Assembly: GCF_001039355.2 (NCBI RefSeq)
Contig: NW_019775647.1
Location: 204,835 to 268,834 of the forward strand
Direction of reading: 5' to 3'
From: Lingula anatina
Lineage: Eukaryota; Brachiopoda; Lingulata; Lingulida; Lingulidae
DNA: 64,000 bases
The position numbers and the translations under genes are program-made. Below, one piece after another: positions 23,897 through 35,300 of this stretch. The first letter of the stretch is position 1. Each line of letters begins with the position of its first letter. The notes under the pieces are model-generated. The model did no database searches, was not told the DNA's origin, and saw only the letters and a program-made list of their open reading frames with translations.

Positions 23897-24160
23897 GGGT
23901 CAAATATGCATAAGTGTTCTCCTTTTCTCTCGCAGATGTTCAGTGAAAGTATACCGAAGTTATGCCATGAAAAACATGGACTCTAAAAGCGATGAATATC
24001 TAATCATTTGAAATTGTTTCGTTAACAAACGCTCAGCGAAAATTGGGCTGCCTCATTGATTTCTATAACAATTATATATTTAAAAATAAAATGACTGTCA
24101 TAACCATCAGCTACTTTGCGGAATTCGAAGATTTCTATAATTGGGAAAACGACAAAATTG

Positions 24161-24234
24161 CGAGCTCGCCAGGACTCGAACCTGGAATCTTCTGCTCCGT
24201 AGGCAGACGCGTTGTCCAATTGCGCCACGAGCCC
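24161..24234 (-). tRNA. tRNA-Arg (anticodon ACG), second copy
   Basis: Same 74-nt tRNA as at 2099-2172 with two differences. The acceptor 3' strand is CGAGCTC, restoring G3:C70 pairing, and the D loop has GGACAAC. It lies in the chitin synthase pseudogene at the matching intron position and is the better-formed of the two. Confidence 0.93.
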
Positions 24235-24581
24235 TTCTGCTTACACAGGTCGAAAAAACAACTGAAATCGCTGCCTGATCCATTAACATGGTTTTAATGG
24301 CCGTGTCACAAACAGACGTTTTGACCACATTTGTAACAAGAATTATAGTAACTTAAATGTCAAATTTAATTTCCATTTTTCTGCAGTTTTAAAACAAATC
24401 AAAATGGTCATATTACAGATAAACGGTTCATTAGTCCCATAAGAAAGCGGTCATTCCAACCGCCCGCTTAAACGTTCTTGGCAGACGACTGGCTTCACGC
24501 ACAGTTTTATAAAAAAAGAAATTCACATAAGTTTGCTTTGACTGAACTGTAGATTATTGTAGTGACCCATAAATAATTTTT

Positions 24582-24606
24582 GCAGCCGACCGGGAAAATT
24601 CTGTGA
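24582..24606 (-). pseudogene. Relic of tRNA-Ser 3' end
   Basis: TGCAGCCGAC followed by a damaged T arm (CGGGAAAATTCTGTG) matches the 3' end of the tRNA-Ser at 2518. The rest of the tRNA is missing. Its position behind the exon relic at 24418-24529 mirrors the intact locus. Confidence 0.65.
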
Positions 24607-24967
24607 GTTTTTAGGCAAATTTGCAGTTTATTTTTTCTTTAACTGAGGGTGCTTTGCCCTTACAAATGAGTGGCTTCATCAAGAATTCCTAGAATCTCAA
24701 TATTGAACGCATTACGCTTCCACAAAGAAATCTCAGTGGGATTTCAATAACTCAGCAATGATATATTTTGATAATTTGTATTAATTTTCATTAATACCAG
24801 TATTATCAGTTATCGTAAAGTCGTAGCAGAAGCGTGGCTGTTCCAATAGTTTTTTTTTTTTAATTAAAACTTTCATATTACATCTGCTCGAAAATCAGTC
24901 GACTTTATAGTTTCTTAGACTGGTGGTTTTGATGTCTATCTTGTCTGCAGGTCGGCATGTGTTGTCT

Positions 24968-25520
24968 CTAAGGTGGGGGTGTCAGATTGGAACAATCTAA
25001 TTCCTCGCAGCACTTGCCAGGTTTAGGGGGCATCAGGGTACAGCCAGCGGGCACCACGGACCAATCAGGACACCTGGAATAAGGCTGAAGATAAGCATCG
25101 TCTGCTCGGAACAATAACATTTGTAATCATTGATTCTCAACTAACCAGAAGATCGATGTTAAAAATTGTTGCAGTATTCTTATTCCTTTTGAACGGCCAC
25201 CAACATTTAATTGCCCATATAGGCAATCAAGCTTATCTGGCTAGCAAACTCTCCCTCAGAAAATACACACATTGTTTCCCCATTATACATGCAAAACTGC
25301 ATACCAGAAAAGCAGTCACCATAGCATTTATTCTGAATGCATTTCACTATGTCAATCTTCGACATATTTTTCAGTGAGAGTTACACCTTGTTACGACTGA
25401 CTTACAAAGGTTCACAGAAGGTAAAGTTCATGGTTGGCACAATACATATGCATCGCTCCTCGCAGCCAATAGTCCAACCCTCTTTCTCCTTGTAGAATTT
25501 ATTATTCACTACGCATCGGT
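24968..25520 (-). other. VWC exons of gene B
   Basis: Exons 25406-25520 (115 nt) and 24968-25073 (106 nt) have the same lengths and phases as gene A's. They read RCVVNNKFYKEKEGWTIGCE, RCICIVPTMNFTFCEP and CPDWSVVPAGCTLMPPKPGK, all intact. High similarity to gene A suggests recent divergence or gene conversion. Confidence 0.82.
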
Positions 25521-26112
25521 CTAAAATAAAACATAACGAAACGGCATTTTAGGCGTGTATTGGGATAGACCATGACGATTAATATAAGTCTGCGTATCTG
25601 TTCTGTCGGGTATGATCCTAAGACCAATTAAGCTCCATCGTTTGTTAGTTCTCAAATCTGATTTAATTACAAACGGTTTTGCTATAATGTATACAAAACT
25701 TAATTACCTGGTGGATTCTGACATTTAAACTGTCCACTGGTTAGCGTACCTCACACTGTACCTCTCGTCCATTGTAGAGGGGGCAGGGGTTTGGCTTGCA
25801 GGGATCTGTGAAAAGCGAAAATAAAATGCACAAAATAAAAACATACATGTATACAAAAACAGACACAAACATTTTGGTGAATAATGAATTCTGTAAATAC
25901 AAAGTGCCTAATAAGCAAAGTTACCTAATAAGCAGGACAAAGTATTTGCAATTGCCAATCTGTCTCAACCAAGAATACAGATCCTTATTTGAAACAGTTA
26001 AAAAACAGATCATAAACTCGCGATATATTTCTTTACGCGCAGGTTTATATTCACTTGCTTTAGCTTGCCACAAGCAACAAAATACAACAAAATGAATAAC
26101 TATTGAACATAC

Positions 26113-27292
26113 CTGTCACTGCTGTGATAGCACTGCTGGTACTTGTATAAGGTGTAGGTAATTTTGTTGTGGAAATAGTAGTCGCCATTTCTGTCGTAGC
26201 ACCAGTCGTGGGTGTGGTCGTATGTGTCGAAGCTCTTGTTGTGGGTGTGGTCGTTACTTTTTTAGCACTAGTTGTGGGTTTCGACGTTACTGCTCTAGCA
26301 CTAGTAATGGGTGTGGTAGTATCTGACGCAGTGCCAGTTGTCAGTGTACTCGATTTTGAAGTACCACTTATAGGAGGTGTTCTCGTTTCCGTTGTGAAGC
26401 TGGTAGTAAATGTACTCCTTTCTGTTGTGGTGCTAGTTACAGGTCCAGTCGTTTCCGTACCTGTACCAGATCCAGGCGTAGTCGTTTTTGTAGATGAACT
26501 GATTGTGTAAGTAGTAGTCACTTTCGTAGGACCAGTCTTAGGCTTTGTCGTTTCTGTTTTTCGGGTTGTAGAAGGCGTAGCAGTTTTTTGTCGTAACACT
26601 AGTTGTAGATAGTGTTTTTGTTTTTGTTGTAGAAACACTGGAAGACACAGCGTTGCTCAGCGGGGTTCTACTCGTAGTTTTGCCTGGATAACTTTCTGTG
26701 AATGTCACAGTCATTGCCTGCCTCGAACAAGAATTAGCAATGTTTTTCTTCAGATTTGCAAGGCTATCGGGGTCATCAATATGTGCCACGTGGGTTTTGT
26801 ATGGGACGCTTGCCATGGCTTGCAGGGAGCTGTAGTCGGTTTTGGTGTGCATACCAACGGCGTATATTTCAATTCCTTGTTTTCGAGCCAGCTCAGCCTC
26901 GATTGTCGTCTGCTTCTTGTCATCCGGGTATCCATCTGTGAAAACTACAGCAATTTTTGGCACTCCCAATCTCGCCCCGACAGGTTTAGCAGGGTTCAGG
27001 TAAGCAAGGTGTGTAAGTCTTAACGATGTGTGGGTGTAGGTGGCACCACCCACGTACTTAGCTGTTTGGATTTTGGCCAAGAAGTCGCTCTTGGTTGTGG
27101 TGTCCTTTAAGGTTGCCGCGATGTTACAGCCATTCCCGAATGTAATCAGACTAATACGAACTGTATGCGTACCAACCGCAAAAGTGCTGTTAACAAGGGC
27201 GTGAATAAACCGCAACGCTTGTCGAAATTTAGTTTTACCAACACTTCCAGAGGAATCAACGAGTATCGCAATGTCAGCCTTTGATTGGCAAC
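26113..27292 (-). other. vWA plus Thr-rich exon of gene B (frameshifted in Thr-rich part)
   Basis: Reads GCQSKADIAILVDSSGSVGK, GGATYTHTSL and VFTDGYPDDKKQ, a complete MIDAS. Unlike gene A the exon starts at an acceptor directly before GCQSK; gene A has ACTCGG-type sequence there and starts its exon farther upstream. The Thr-rich tail continues in a second frame after the A6 run at 26584-26589. Confidence 0.82.
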
Positions 27293-27768
27293 CTGGAAAA
27301 GACGTCAAAGATAGGCATATAGATTTACTTAGGATTGTTGTAAAGCTTATTATGTTTTTGATCCTCACTTGTCATCTTCGATGGGATCACAGATTGGCGT
27401 GACGTAGAAGATGTCGTCACATATTGGCAAGGTGTAGATGAATATGACGTCATATGTGGTTTTGACGTACTGAAAGCTGATGGCACTGTTGAATATTCGG
27501 TTGGTCAACTGAATAGTTATGAAAAACAAAAATACCTCATGCATACCATGAAGATAAAAGATGTTAAAAGCCAAACCTAATTTGATAATGAGACCTTTAT
27601 ATCCTCGGCAGTCAGTGAAATCCCATGCACTGGTGTTTTTACGGATAATGAAGGACACCTTGGGGTTTTTCAAAAATCTTAAACATATCCAATTGTTTTT
27701 CAACAGTTGTATAGAGACAATATGAATATTCTTAAAATTTCCTATTCTACAAGTGTCGAAACACCTAC

Positions 27769-28059
27769 CTCTCGGTATCATGTACAATTGGTTGGCCCAT
27801 CGTCCACCTTCTCCATCTGGTTGGCAATTGGTAGAAGGCCCGTATTTCATATATGTTTGCTGGGCGTTATTGGAGGAGACACACCACCCACTGTTCTGTA
27901 CGGCAAAATATTGGTACCCACGACTCTTTGCAGCTTGGTAGCATTTCTCGATTGGGTTCACTCTTGTTTTGTAATGTCTGTCGAGGATGGGATCTTGACC
28001 TTCTAAAGTGGGAACTGCCCTGTCTGCCTTGTCAGCCCAGCAACCCAGTTTTATATAAC
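27769..28059 (-). other. WSC-like domain 2 of gene B
   Basis: A 291-nt phase 1-1 exon encodes KLGCWADKADRAVPTLEG, then CYQAAKSRGYQYFAVQNSGW and GRWANQLYMIP. This is the Cys-rich 'GCW...YFAVQ..GWC' module seen in many marine invertebrate secreted proteins; the relation to true WSC carbohydrate-binding domains is by resemblance. Confidence 0.8.
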
Positions 28060-28307
28060 CTGTAAAGATACAAGCTGCGCTACAAGTACATGTCTATATC
28101 AATGGAAAAACTGGGGTCACTCTTTTTATTATTATGAAAATTATTGTTAAAAGAATACAAGGGTTTCAACAAATACAGGGAAATGCAAATAAGTCAGCAC
28201 TCTGAAATAAAGTAAAAGTTAGTTTGTTTCTTAGTGTCTTCCACATTCTTATTACCTTATGATATTTACCTTTAAATTTCCTGTTCTACATGTGTCGAAA
28301 AACTTAC

Positions 28308-28598
28308 CGCTCGGTATCATGTAGAGTTGATTGGCCCACCGTCCACCTTCTCCACCTGGTTGGCAATTGGCAGAAGGACCGTATTTCATATATGTTTGTA
28401 CGGCGTTATTGGAGGAGGCACACCATCCACCGTTCTGTACGACAAAATACTGGTACCCGCGTTTCTTTGCAGCTTGGTAGCATTTTTCGATTGGGTACAC
28501 TCTTGTTGTGAAACGCCCGTCAAGGATAGGATCTTTACCTTCTAAAGTGGGAACTGCCCTGTCTGCTTTGTCAGCCCAGCAACCCAATTTTATATAAC
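28308..28598 (-). other. WSC-like domain 1 of gene B
   Basis: A 291-nt exon nearly the same as 27769-28059: KLGCWADKADRAVPTLEG, CYQAAKKRGYQYFVVQNGGW, GRWANQLYMIP. It joins in phase with the signal-peptide exon at 29389. The two exons arose by tandem duplication. Confidence 0.82.
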
Positions 28599-28703
28599 CT
28601 GTGAATAATCAAACTGCTATAAGAAGGCGTCTATATCAATGGAAAAGTTATGGGTCACTCTCATTATTACTCTCAACGGTGAGAAGAATTCACATTTTAC
28701 CCA

Positions 28704-28706
<3 letters not shown>

Positions 28707-28761
<55 letters not shown>
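28707..28761. repeat. (TA)n microsatellite
   Basis: TA dinucleotide array in intron 1 of gene B. Confidence 0.9.
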
Positions 28762-28764
<3 letters not shown>

Positions 28765-28959
28765 AGCAGTATTGAAGGCAAACATTGAAAACATTGAGAA
28801 GTAGACATTATTTGATAATGGGCACTATATACTCTTGGTTGTTGTTTATAACGATACAACCAATGCATTTTCCTGTAGCATTGGCATTTTACTAAATTCC
28901 CCAAGGATACACGCTTGTTTCACGACGGATATGTATAATGGGTGTTATTGGGATGCGAA

Positions 28960-31150
28960 ACCCACTGACCAAAAACTCTATCCTATATTCTCTAAATCGA
29001 GTAAACAGCTAATGATACAGAATACCGAAGAAGATTGAACACTACTCAATTGCCTTTAGCTACTATTAACGAAGGAGTTGATTGAAATGTTCCATAATCT
29101 TGAGCCATATTTTTTATTGTTTAAAACACTTTTATTGTAATAAAGTATCTTATAAAAGGAAAAATAAACCCTAACTCAATTTGATGTAATCAAAAGCTTT
29201 AAGTAGCGATCGTCCACATGTTTAATGGCGCGATTAAATATTTCGAAAATTATACTGAAATGTAACGCATTACATATGTCTTCTATTCCAGGTAACATAA
29301 TTTTTTTCTTTATACATACACCTAATAACGTTTCATTACATAAAGCACTACAATATTAACATGTTTTTAGTAGTCAAAACAGACCTACCGCGGGTTGAAT
29401 ATACTGCATTAAAGAAGGATATAGCCACCAGTGTCAAGTACACTCTTCCAATCATCTTCGGTCTGTACAAGTGTTCTTGTTACAACACGATGTTCTCCTG
29501 GATAGAAATGGTGTCTTGCACGTGCGGCAGGTGCTTTATAAGGTGAAAGTCAGGTTGTAAAGGATGAAAAACGACGTATGCAAACATATATCGACAGGAA
29601 TATCAAGTATATGTAAAAAATGAATTAAATGCTGTTTTTCGTATACTTCTCATTTGAAAAATGTATTTACGCAAGTGCAGGTTTTAATTATATTTTAACC
29701 ACTAGGTTATTGGTAGAGATTAGTGTGTTCAAAAGGGAAAAGCCCGAGTACTTGTGTTCGTTACCCTCTCTCGCCTCCTACTTTCTCACAGTAATTGCGT
29801 AATGTCCCTTCACTCATAGCAGTGAGATAATGTATAAATCCTATAGCGCCAAATGCACATTTGCTTGCCCCAAAACAGGCTGTTACCACGACTTTCCTAG
29901 TGTTGTACACGATTTTCCGTTGTCTTAATTTTCTATTTTAATCAAATGTCCGCCGATAATGAATTGATTCTAAATATTTTTACTTCAAAAAACGGTTGAT
30001 TTTCTGTGCTGTGTTAATTTAAAACGTTATATTTATTCAAAAGTTTGATGCTACCTACGAAAAATTCTTAAAACCAGTTTGAATATCAAGAATTAAGAAT
30101 AATCAATAGATTACGATTTATAGATTCCGAATAAGAACAAGATTCCGATTGAATATATTTGTTAATTATTCGCATAAAATACGCCTTGGTCCTCTTAAGA
30201 CTTTTTACTAACTAGTCAGAAAATAGATATTACAAAATATGTGTTTGTTACAAAATACTGTAATGTCATTTTGACTTGTCTAGTTAGATGCTATATGATA
30301 TGATATGACAACCATTTGTTTAAAATAACCCTAGCCCACAGTTTTTAATAGTTTCCCAGTTTGTTAGCGCATGTAGCATGAAATATTACAGGTAAGTCTC
30401 GGTTCGTGAACCGCAGATCGAACGGGGGTCTATCCTTCAAGTTAACAGTGGTATGAATACCCCAAAAAGCTACATGTATGTACCAAAGTAGACCTTTGGA
30501 ACGAAAAAAACGCCTCAAGAGTTCCTGAAATCAATATATTTTTCTGAAATGTACAGGCACACATGACTCTCTAAATGAATCATGGTTCGTTTAGCTTTTT
30601 AATTAACAATGACACAAAAAATTTAAACATTAAAACCAAATGCATGGAAGGTTTCTGTTGGTCGAATTTGCTATTATTCTAGAAATTAGGATTCTCGTAT
30701 AAATCCCGTTTAGGACGCCTGATAATATCGTAAAATTTGACGGGTTGGTTTGAAGGACTCGTGACTCATGATTGACAGATTTAAGGGCGCAGGGACCAAT
30801 ATCTTGAACAGGAGTCCTTATCAACTTGTATAGAACTTTCACAGACAGTGCGTCACAAAGTCAACACATTTGTGGAATACCAACACACTGTTGCCATGCG
30901 ACAAGCAACAAATAAATTCATAAGTTTCATAAGAATAATTCGTGATGACGTCATGGAGTATCGAGGTATACATATCTTTAACAAGAGCCCTTATCTGATT
31001 GGTGTTTACATGTCACAGACAGTGCTCACAATGCTAGAATTGGTATGCATCAACAACAGATGGTTGTCATGCCGCAAACACCGATTAAACATCGCCTGGA
31101 GATGTAGGTAGAAAGTGGGTGTCCACAAGAATTTATGAGAGGGAAAGAAG
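28960..31150. repeat. Intron 1 and 5' flank of gene B, paralogous to 20220-22810
   Basis: Collinear with the gene A flank (see that entry). It ends near TCCACAAGAATTTATGAGAG (31122-31141), after which a very faint copy of the chitin synthase exon end (CTTTTTATCAGTG) can be suspected at 31150-31200. Confidence 0.75.
29456..29550 (-). promoter_or_regulatory. Putative TATA/E-box promoter of gene B
   Basis: TATAAA on the minus strand at 29535-29540 (about 80 bp before the ATG) and CACGTG at 29519-29524, matching the layout upstream of gene A. Surrounding sequence is also conserved (AACACGATGTTCTC, GGTGAAAGT, AAAACG). Confidence 0.6.
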
Positions 31151-31209
31151 TTTGATAATTTACAACGGCTCCACATCTTTTTATCAGTGTCCCCCTTATT
31201 TGTGAACCC

Positions 31210-32358
31210 ATGTGACTGAATTGACATAAAAAATATGTCGTTTTTTAATTAGTACAGTAGAATGGTCTGTCCATCGAGTATTATCAACATACACTGACAA
31301 CGTATCATGGGGTCACAATGTGACTTAAGTGTTGTTTTCTTTTATGTTTATTCATTAATTAGAATATACTATGATGCGATAGATGATATGGTCAAAGCTA
31401 TAGGAAAGGTAAAAGTGGTGAAATGCTTCTAGAAGGGAAGAAAACTATCCAGAATTATGTCTTCACACTGTCAACTGTTGGTGATAATCAAGTAGACCAA
31501 GCCCCGGTCGTAATGCATGCATCCTCCGGCCATTTTGATCGAGCTCAGACAGACTGTGTTTGCGATAAAACGATTAGATTGAAGAAATATGTAACAGATT
31601 ACACAAGTGTCTCTAGTTATGATTAGTTTACGCAATAACTGACCTTATAGTGACTAGCCGGTGGAGATAAAAATGCTCGTCTCAGGAATTTAGAACAATA
31701 AAACTGATTTTTTTAAATCAATAGTAGTTATCAGGCTCTTTAAAGCAGGCGTTTGTCATATATAATATCCATGCCTTACAAAGAACAGACGCTTTACGTA
31801 TATTTAATACAGTTTCATAGAAAACTCAAATTTAAAAGGCGTATCACATTGTCTGGTATGTGAATTATTTTAGCCTTTCGAAAAACTTTTTTTTTAATTC
31901 AAAGTTATATTCTTTAAATGTGTATCAAGTTATAAACAGAGATAGATGCTGTGAACTCAGGTGATTATGCAATGTAGAATATAAATTTATTTATCAAAAT
32001 ATTTATAAATCTTGAATATATTGTTTCTTATATCACAGCCAGGTGTTTCACGGGTATCCCATGAAAAAGGGTTATTTGTATGATAAATTAAGTTAAACAA
32101 ACGTCTTCATTCATGTATCTTTGATATGATAACAATGCTGCGGGACAGATTTATTCTTCACAGGCATGAGACAAATGAAAAAACTATAATGTCTCCTTTC
32201 AACGCAGAGCGGTTTGGAATGTCAGAATGCCAATTCTCAATCTGACGGTATATCAGTGAAGTAAGAGTTCGTTGTAGCAATAAATATACACTAGAGTTTT
32301 CTCAATAAGAGGTATTGCAGTGAAAAAAAAATACTTGTTTGTCCTAAGAGCGCTTTGT
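31210..32358. other. Intergenic, no gene seen
   Basis: AT-rich spacer between the gene B flank and the pseudokinase gene. A TTTATT (AATAAA on the minus strand) at 32150-32155 could serve as poly(A) signal for the gene ending at 32359. Short ORFs here have no recognisable features. Confidence 0.5.
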
Positions 32359-35300
32359 CTATGGTCCAATTGCAATAGCGCCGCTGGATTGGAGACCGTC
32401 CAGAAACCCCTCCTGTCGCCGGGTAAGCCTCGAGGAGAACCTGTGGACATCAGGTGTAGTGCTCACAGAAACCTTTGAACGACGAGCATCAATATCAGCA
32501 GTAATTGGGGAACCGAGATTCTTCTCCATAATGGTGGTTTTGTTTCTGAGCACCTGTGCCAGCAGAGGCATTTTTGGACGGCTGCGAGGGTCTTCTCTCA
32601 GGCAGGTATTGACTAGAGCTTCAATGCCAAGGACTGCTTTAAGGGGACTTATCGTGCACCCGAAGCTGTAGACGTCGCTAGCCTGGGTAGAATCGAGCCC
32701 TTCGCGCACCTCGGGAGCAAAGCTGCCTAAAAGTCCCTTATAGGCTGCTTGGGATAGTGGGTCTCGCTGGCGGTGAATGGTGTACGGGTTGACGCTGTCT
32801 ACCTTTCTGGTGCGACTGAAGTTGCAGATATAAGGCTCCATCATTTCATGATCGTCACTGATGGACTCCAAGCAGATGTGACGTCCATTGAGGTAGTTGT
32901 GTACAAAGCCCATCTGGTGCATTTTGGCCAGCTTCTCTGCAATGCGTGTAATGAGACGCATGAAGTGATATTTCTCCGTTTTGTTGAGTGGCTTGTACTG
33001 GAATTTGTACATGTATTTATATGGCTCTCTGTTAATGCGATCCATGTAATTTCTGAGGTAGTCTGAGAAACAGACAGTATCGGCGAACCTTATATCTTCA
33101 CCATCAACTTTGATGAATCCAGTAACCATGCCAACCGTGTGGTACTGCTTATATGGATCTTCCCAGCGTCGCTGAATACAACATGTGGTGCGTTTAAATT
33201 TATTCGGAAAGTTCTTCAGATCATGGACGTCAAACAGTCCTTCAAATTTAGGAGCTACACCAGCGTCTCCAAGAACTTGGGCAAAACGCAACCAATTAGC
33301 TATGGTTTCGAAGGAATACACCGAACGGAAAAACTTGACAACGATAGGTTTTGCGACATCTCCGTGCCACTCTTCGGCGATGTGGCCACTGTTTCCAGCA
33401 GCCGGAAGACCAAGGCTTGTGATGCCTCTAAGATTCCTACAAAACACTATCCAAGGGGCGTAGAAAACACGGGGGAACTTGGGAAGTTTCACCTTGAAGC
33501 TGCAAGGTTTTTGAATGCCGCTGTCGACATGTCTGATCTTATCTTCCAGTTCCTGAGACACACAAGGCCACACTAAAATGAATAAATAATAATATTCAAG
33601 CAAAAAGGGAAAATATTTGTTAATTGGAAAGACGGTAAATGGTTTGGATTTATCCATTAAGTTAGACTTATGAATATATTGAATGTCTGTGTTGTTCTTA
33701 ACACTGTGACATGTTTTTCAGAATGACAAGGGAACGAGAATGGTGTAATTACCTTGTGGCTCATCTTGATCATCGTCGCTTTCGCTTTCCTCTATGTCCA
33801 CAACGAGGAAATCTTCCTGTAAAACATTGCTTTTGTCTTCTTCTTCCTCGAAAATTTCAACTATTGTAGCATCTGCAGAAATAAAAATCTGTTTTTAAAA
33901 GAATGGAATTTGAGAGCGACATAAATGATAAAACAATATGCCGATCTGGTAACACGAGTACAACAAATTATTATATACCAGCAAGTCACCACAGAACATA
34001 CCTTCCCATTCCGTTTGGCCATCTTTCGGGGTCACTTTCTTTATCTTTTGGGTGCGTTTAAATAATTTCTTCCACGGCTTTGATTTCTTTTTGCTAACTG
34101 TAGGAGTGTTCGTGACATCACCTGCATCGTCGTCAACTAAAGGGAATGAAATGATATTTCAATCCAAGTGTAGGGTGCTAAATTCGTGGAAAAGTGCAAT
34201 TCCGAATGGTACCTGACTCCGAGTTACCACTTGTAACGCAAAACAAAAACTGAAAGCTGAACACCTTTATGCTTAACTGAATACCTTAGATGCTCTTTTC
34301 GAAACCCAGAAGCTCCGGGTAAAACTATGCATTACCTCCATTGTCCAGTTCTGAAGCAATCTTCCTCTTCTTATCTTGCGACTTCTTTGTTTTCTTAGAA
34401 TCTTTCTTAGCTGCCTTTCTGGATGCCCTTTTCGATGCCTTCTTCATTTTCTTAGACATTTTGGTCATTTTTTGCTTCGTATCCGGTGAGGTTTCTGAGC
34501 CATTATCTGATGCACCTTCATGAGAGAAAATAACGATTATAATTGAATACTGTCACATAGCACCAAGATATGTGAAGACAGGTTCCCCCAATACAATTAA
34601 ATCTGCAAACAGGTCTACACAAGAGAAATAGGTTGTTATTCCGGTGTGCAAATACTTTTGATAACCATTCTTACACTTAATTGTACCAATTTACAAAGAG
34701 CAAATTACCCTCGCCTTCCTGTTCTTTCTTCTCCTTCTTGGCTTTCTTAGTCTTGTTGCGATTGGTCTCTTTAGTTCTTTTGAACATTTTTCTCCATGTC
34801 TTGGCTTTCTTTTTCCTTTTCTTCGGTTTTGCATCTGCAACTAATATATGATAGAATCGTATATCATCTACCTTATGCCACAGAATTATTTCTTTGGGAT
34901 TGAAAGGAATGCACATTTAAGTCCTCACATTCATGCTGCATGCAGTTCACTGCACGTAACCGTTGTTTCGACATTGCTTTTATCATATATATCTATTTAT
35001 TTATATTATCAATTATCTAACCAGTCAGAAGATTACTAAAAAGCCATTTTATAAATTTAGGGTCATTGAAAGGTACCAACCATCCCCCTCCTGCTCATCC
35101 ACGTGATCTTCCAGCGGTCTTCCAGTCTTTGAAGCTTCTGTTTTCTTTGCAGCAGTTTTCAACTGTTTGAGCTTCTTTGCTTTCTTTGGGAGGTGGGCCG
35201 AATCATCACCTGCTTTAACTGAAAGAAGGAAGAAATGAAATCATTTCAAACATTGTTAGGATCTTTCTCTTACAACATGTGCTTTTTTATCGTTTTAATC

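Larger units (their letters stand above)
22830..24535 (+). pseudogene. Decayed second chitin synthase copy
   Basis: Exon relics occur in the same order as in 210-2462: 22858-22890 (like the exon ending at 333, donor GGTAAG changed to GGCAGG), 23107-23195 (like 938-1021, with frame changes and a stop), 23630-23670 (like 1385-1460, truncated), 23935-24010 (like 1739-1812, TGA after LIIC-like end), and 24418-24529 (like 2356-2462, with stops). Exon 540-650 is not found. The antisense tRNA-Arg and a tRNA-Ser relic are kept in matching introns. Stops and a 205-bp insertion make it non-functional. Confidence 0.85.
24968..29455 (-). pseudogene. Gene B: secreted protein with 2 WSC-like domains, vWA, Thr-rich linker, VWC; two frame breaks
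   Basis: Paralog of gene A. Exons in coding order: 29389-29455 (signal peptide, MIGRVYLTLVAISFFNAVYS), 28308-28598 and 27769-28059 (WSC-like), optional Ser/Thr exon 27369-27485, 26113-27292 (vWA plus Thr-rich), 25708-25805 (4-Cys), 25406-25520 and 24968-25073 (VWC; stop 24968-24970). Two breaks: an A6 run (T6 on +, 26584-26589) shifts the Thr-rich frame by one, and the 4-Cys exon is 98 nt against 96 in gene A and runs into TAA. Everything else, including the vWA MIDAS, is intact. Either a young pseudogene or a gene with two base-calling errors. Confidence 0.75.

Noticed and set aside
26169-26510. Plus-strand Val-rich ORF
   Set aside because: Antisense shadow of the gene B Thr-rich segment.
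32773-33576. Plus-strand ORFs of 97-145 aa
   Set aside because: Antisense to the pseudokinase exon, which has clear family motifs.
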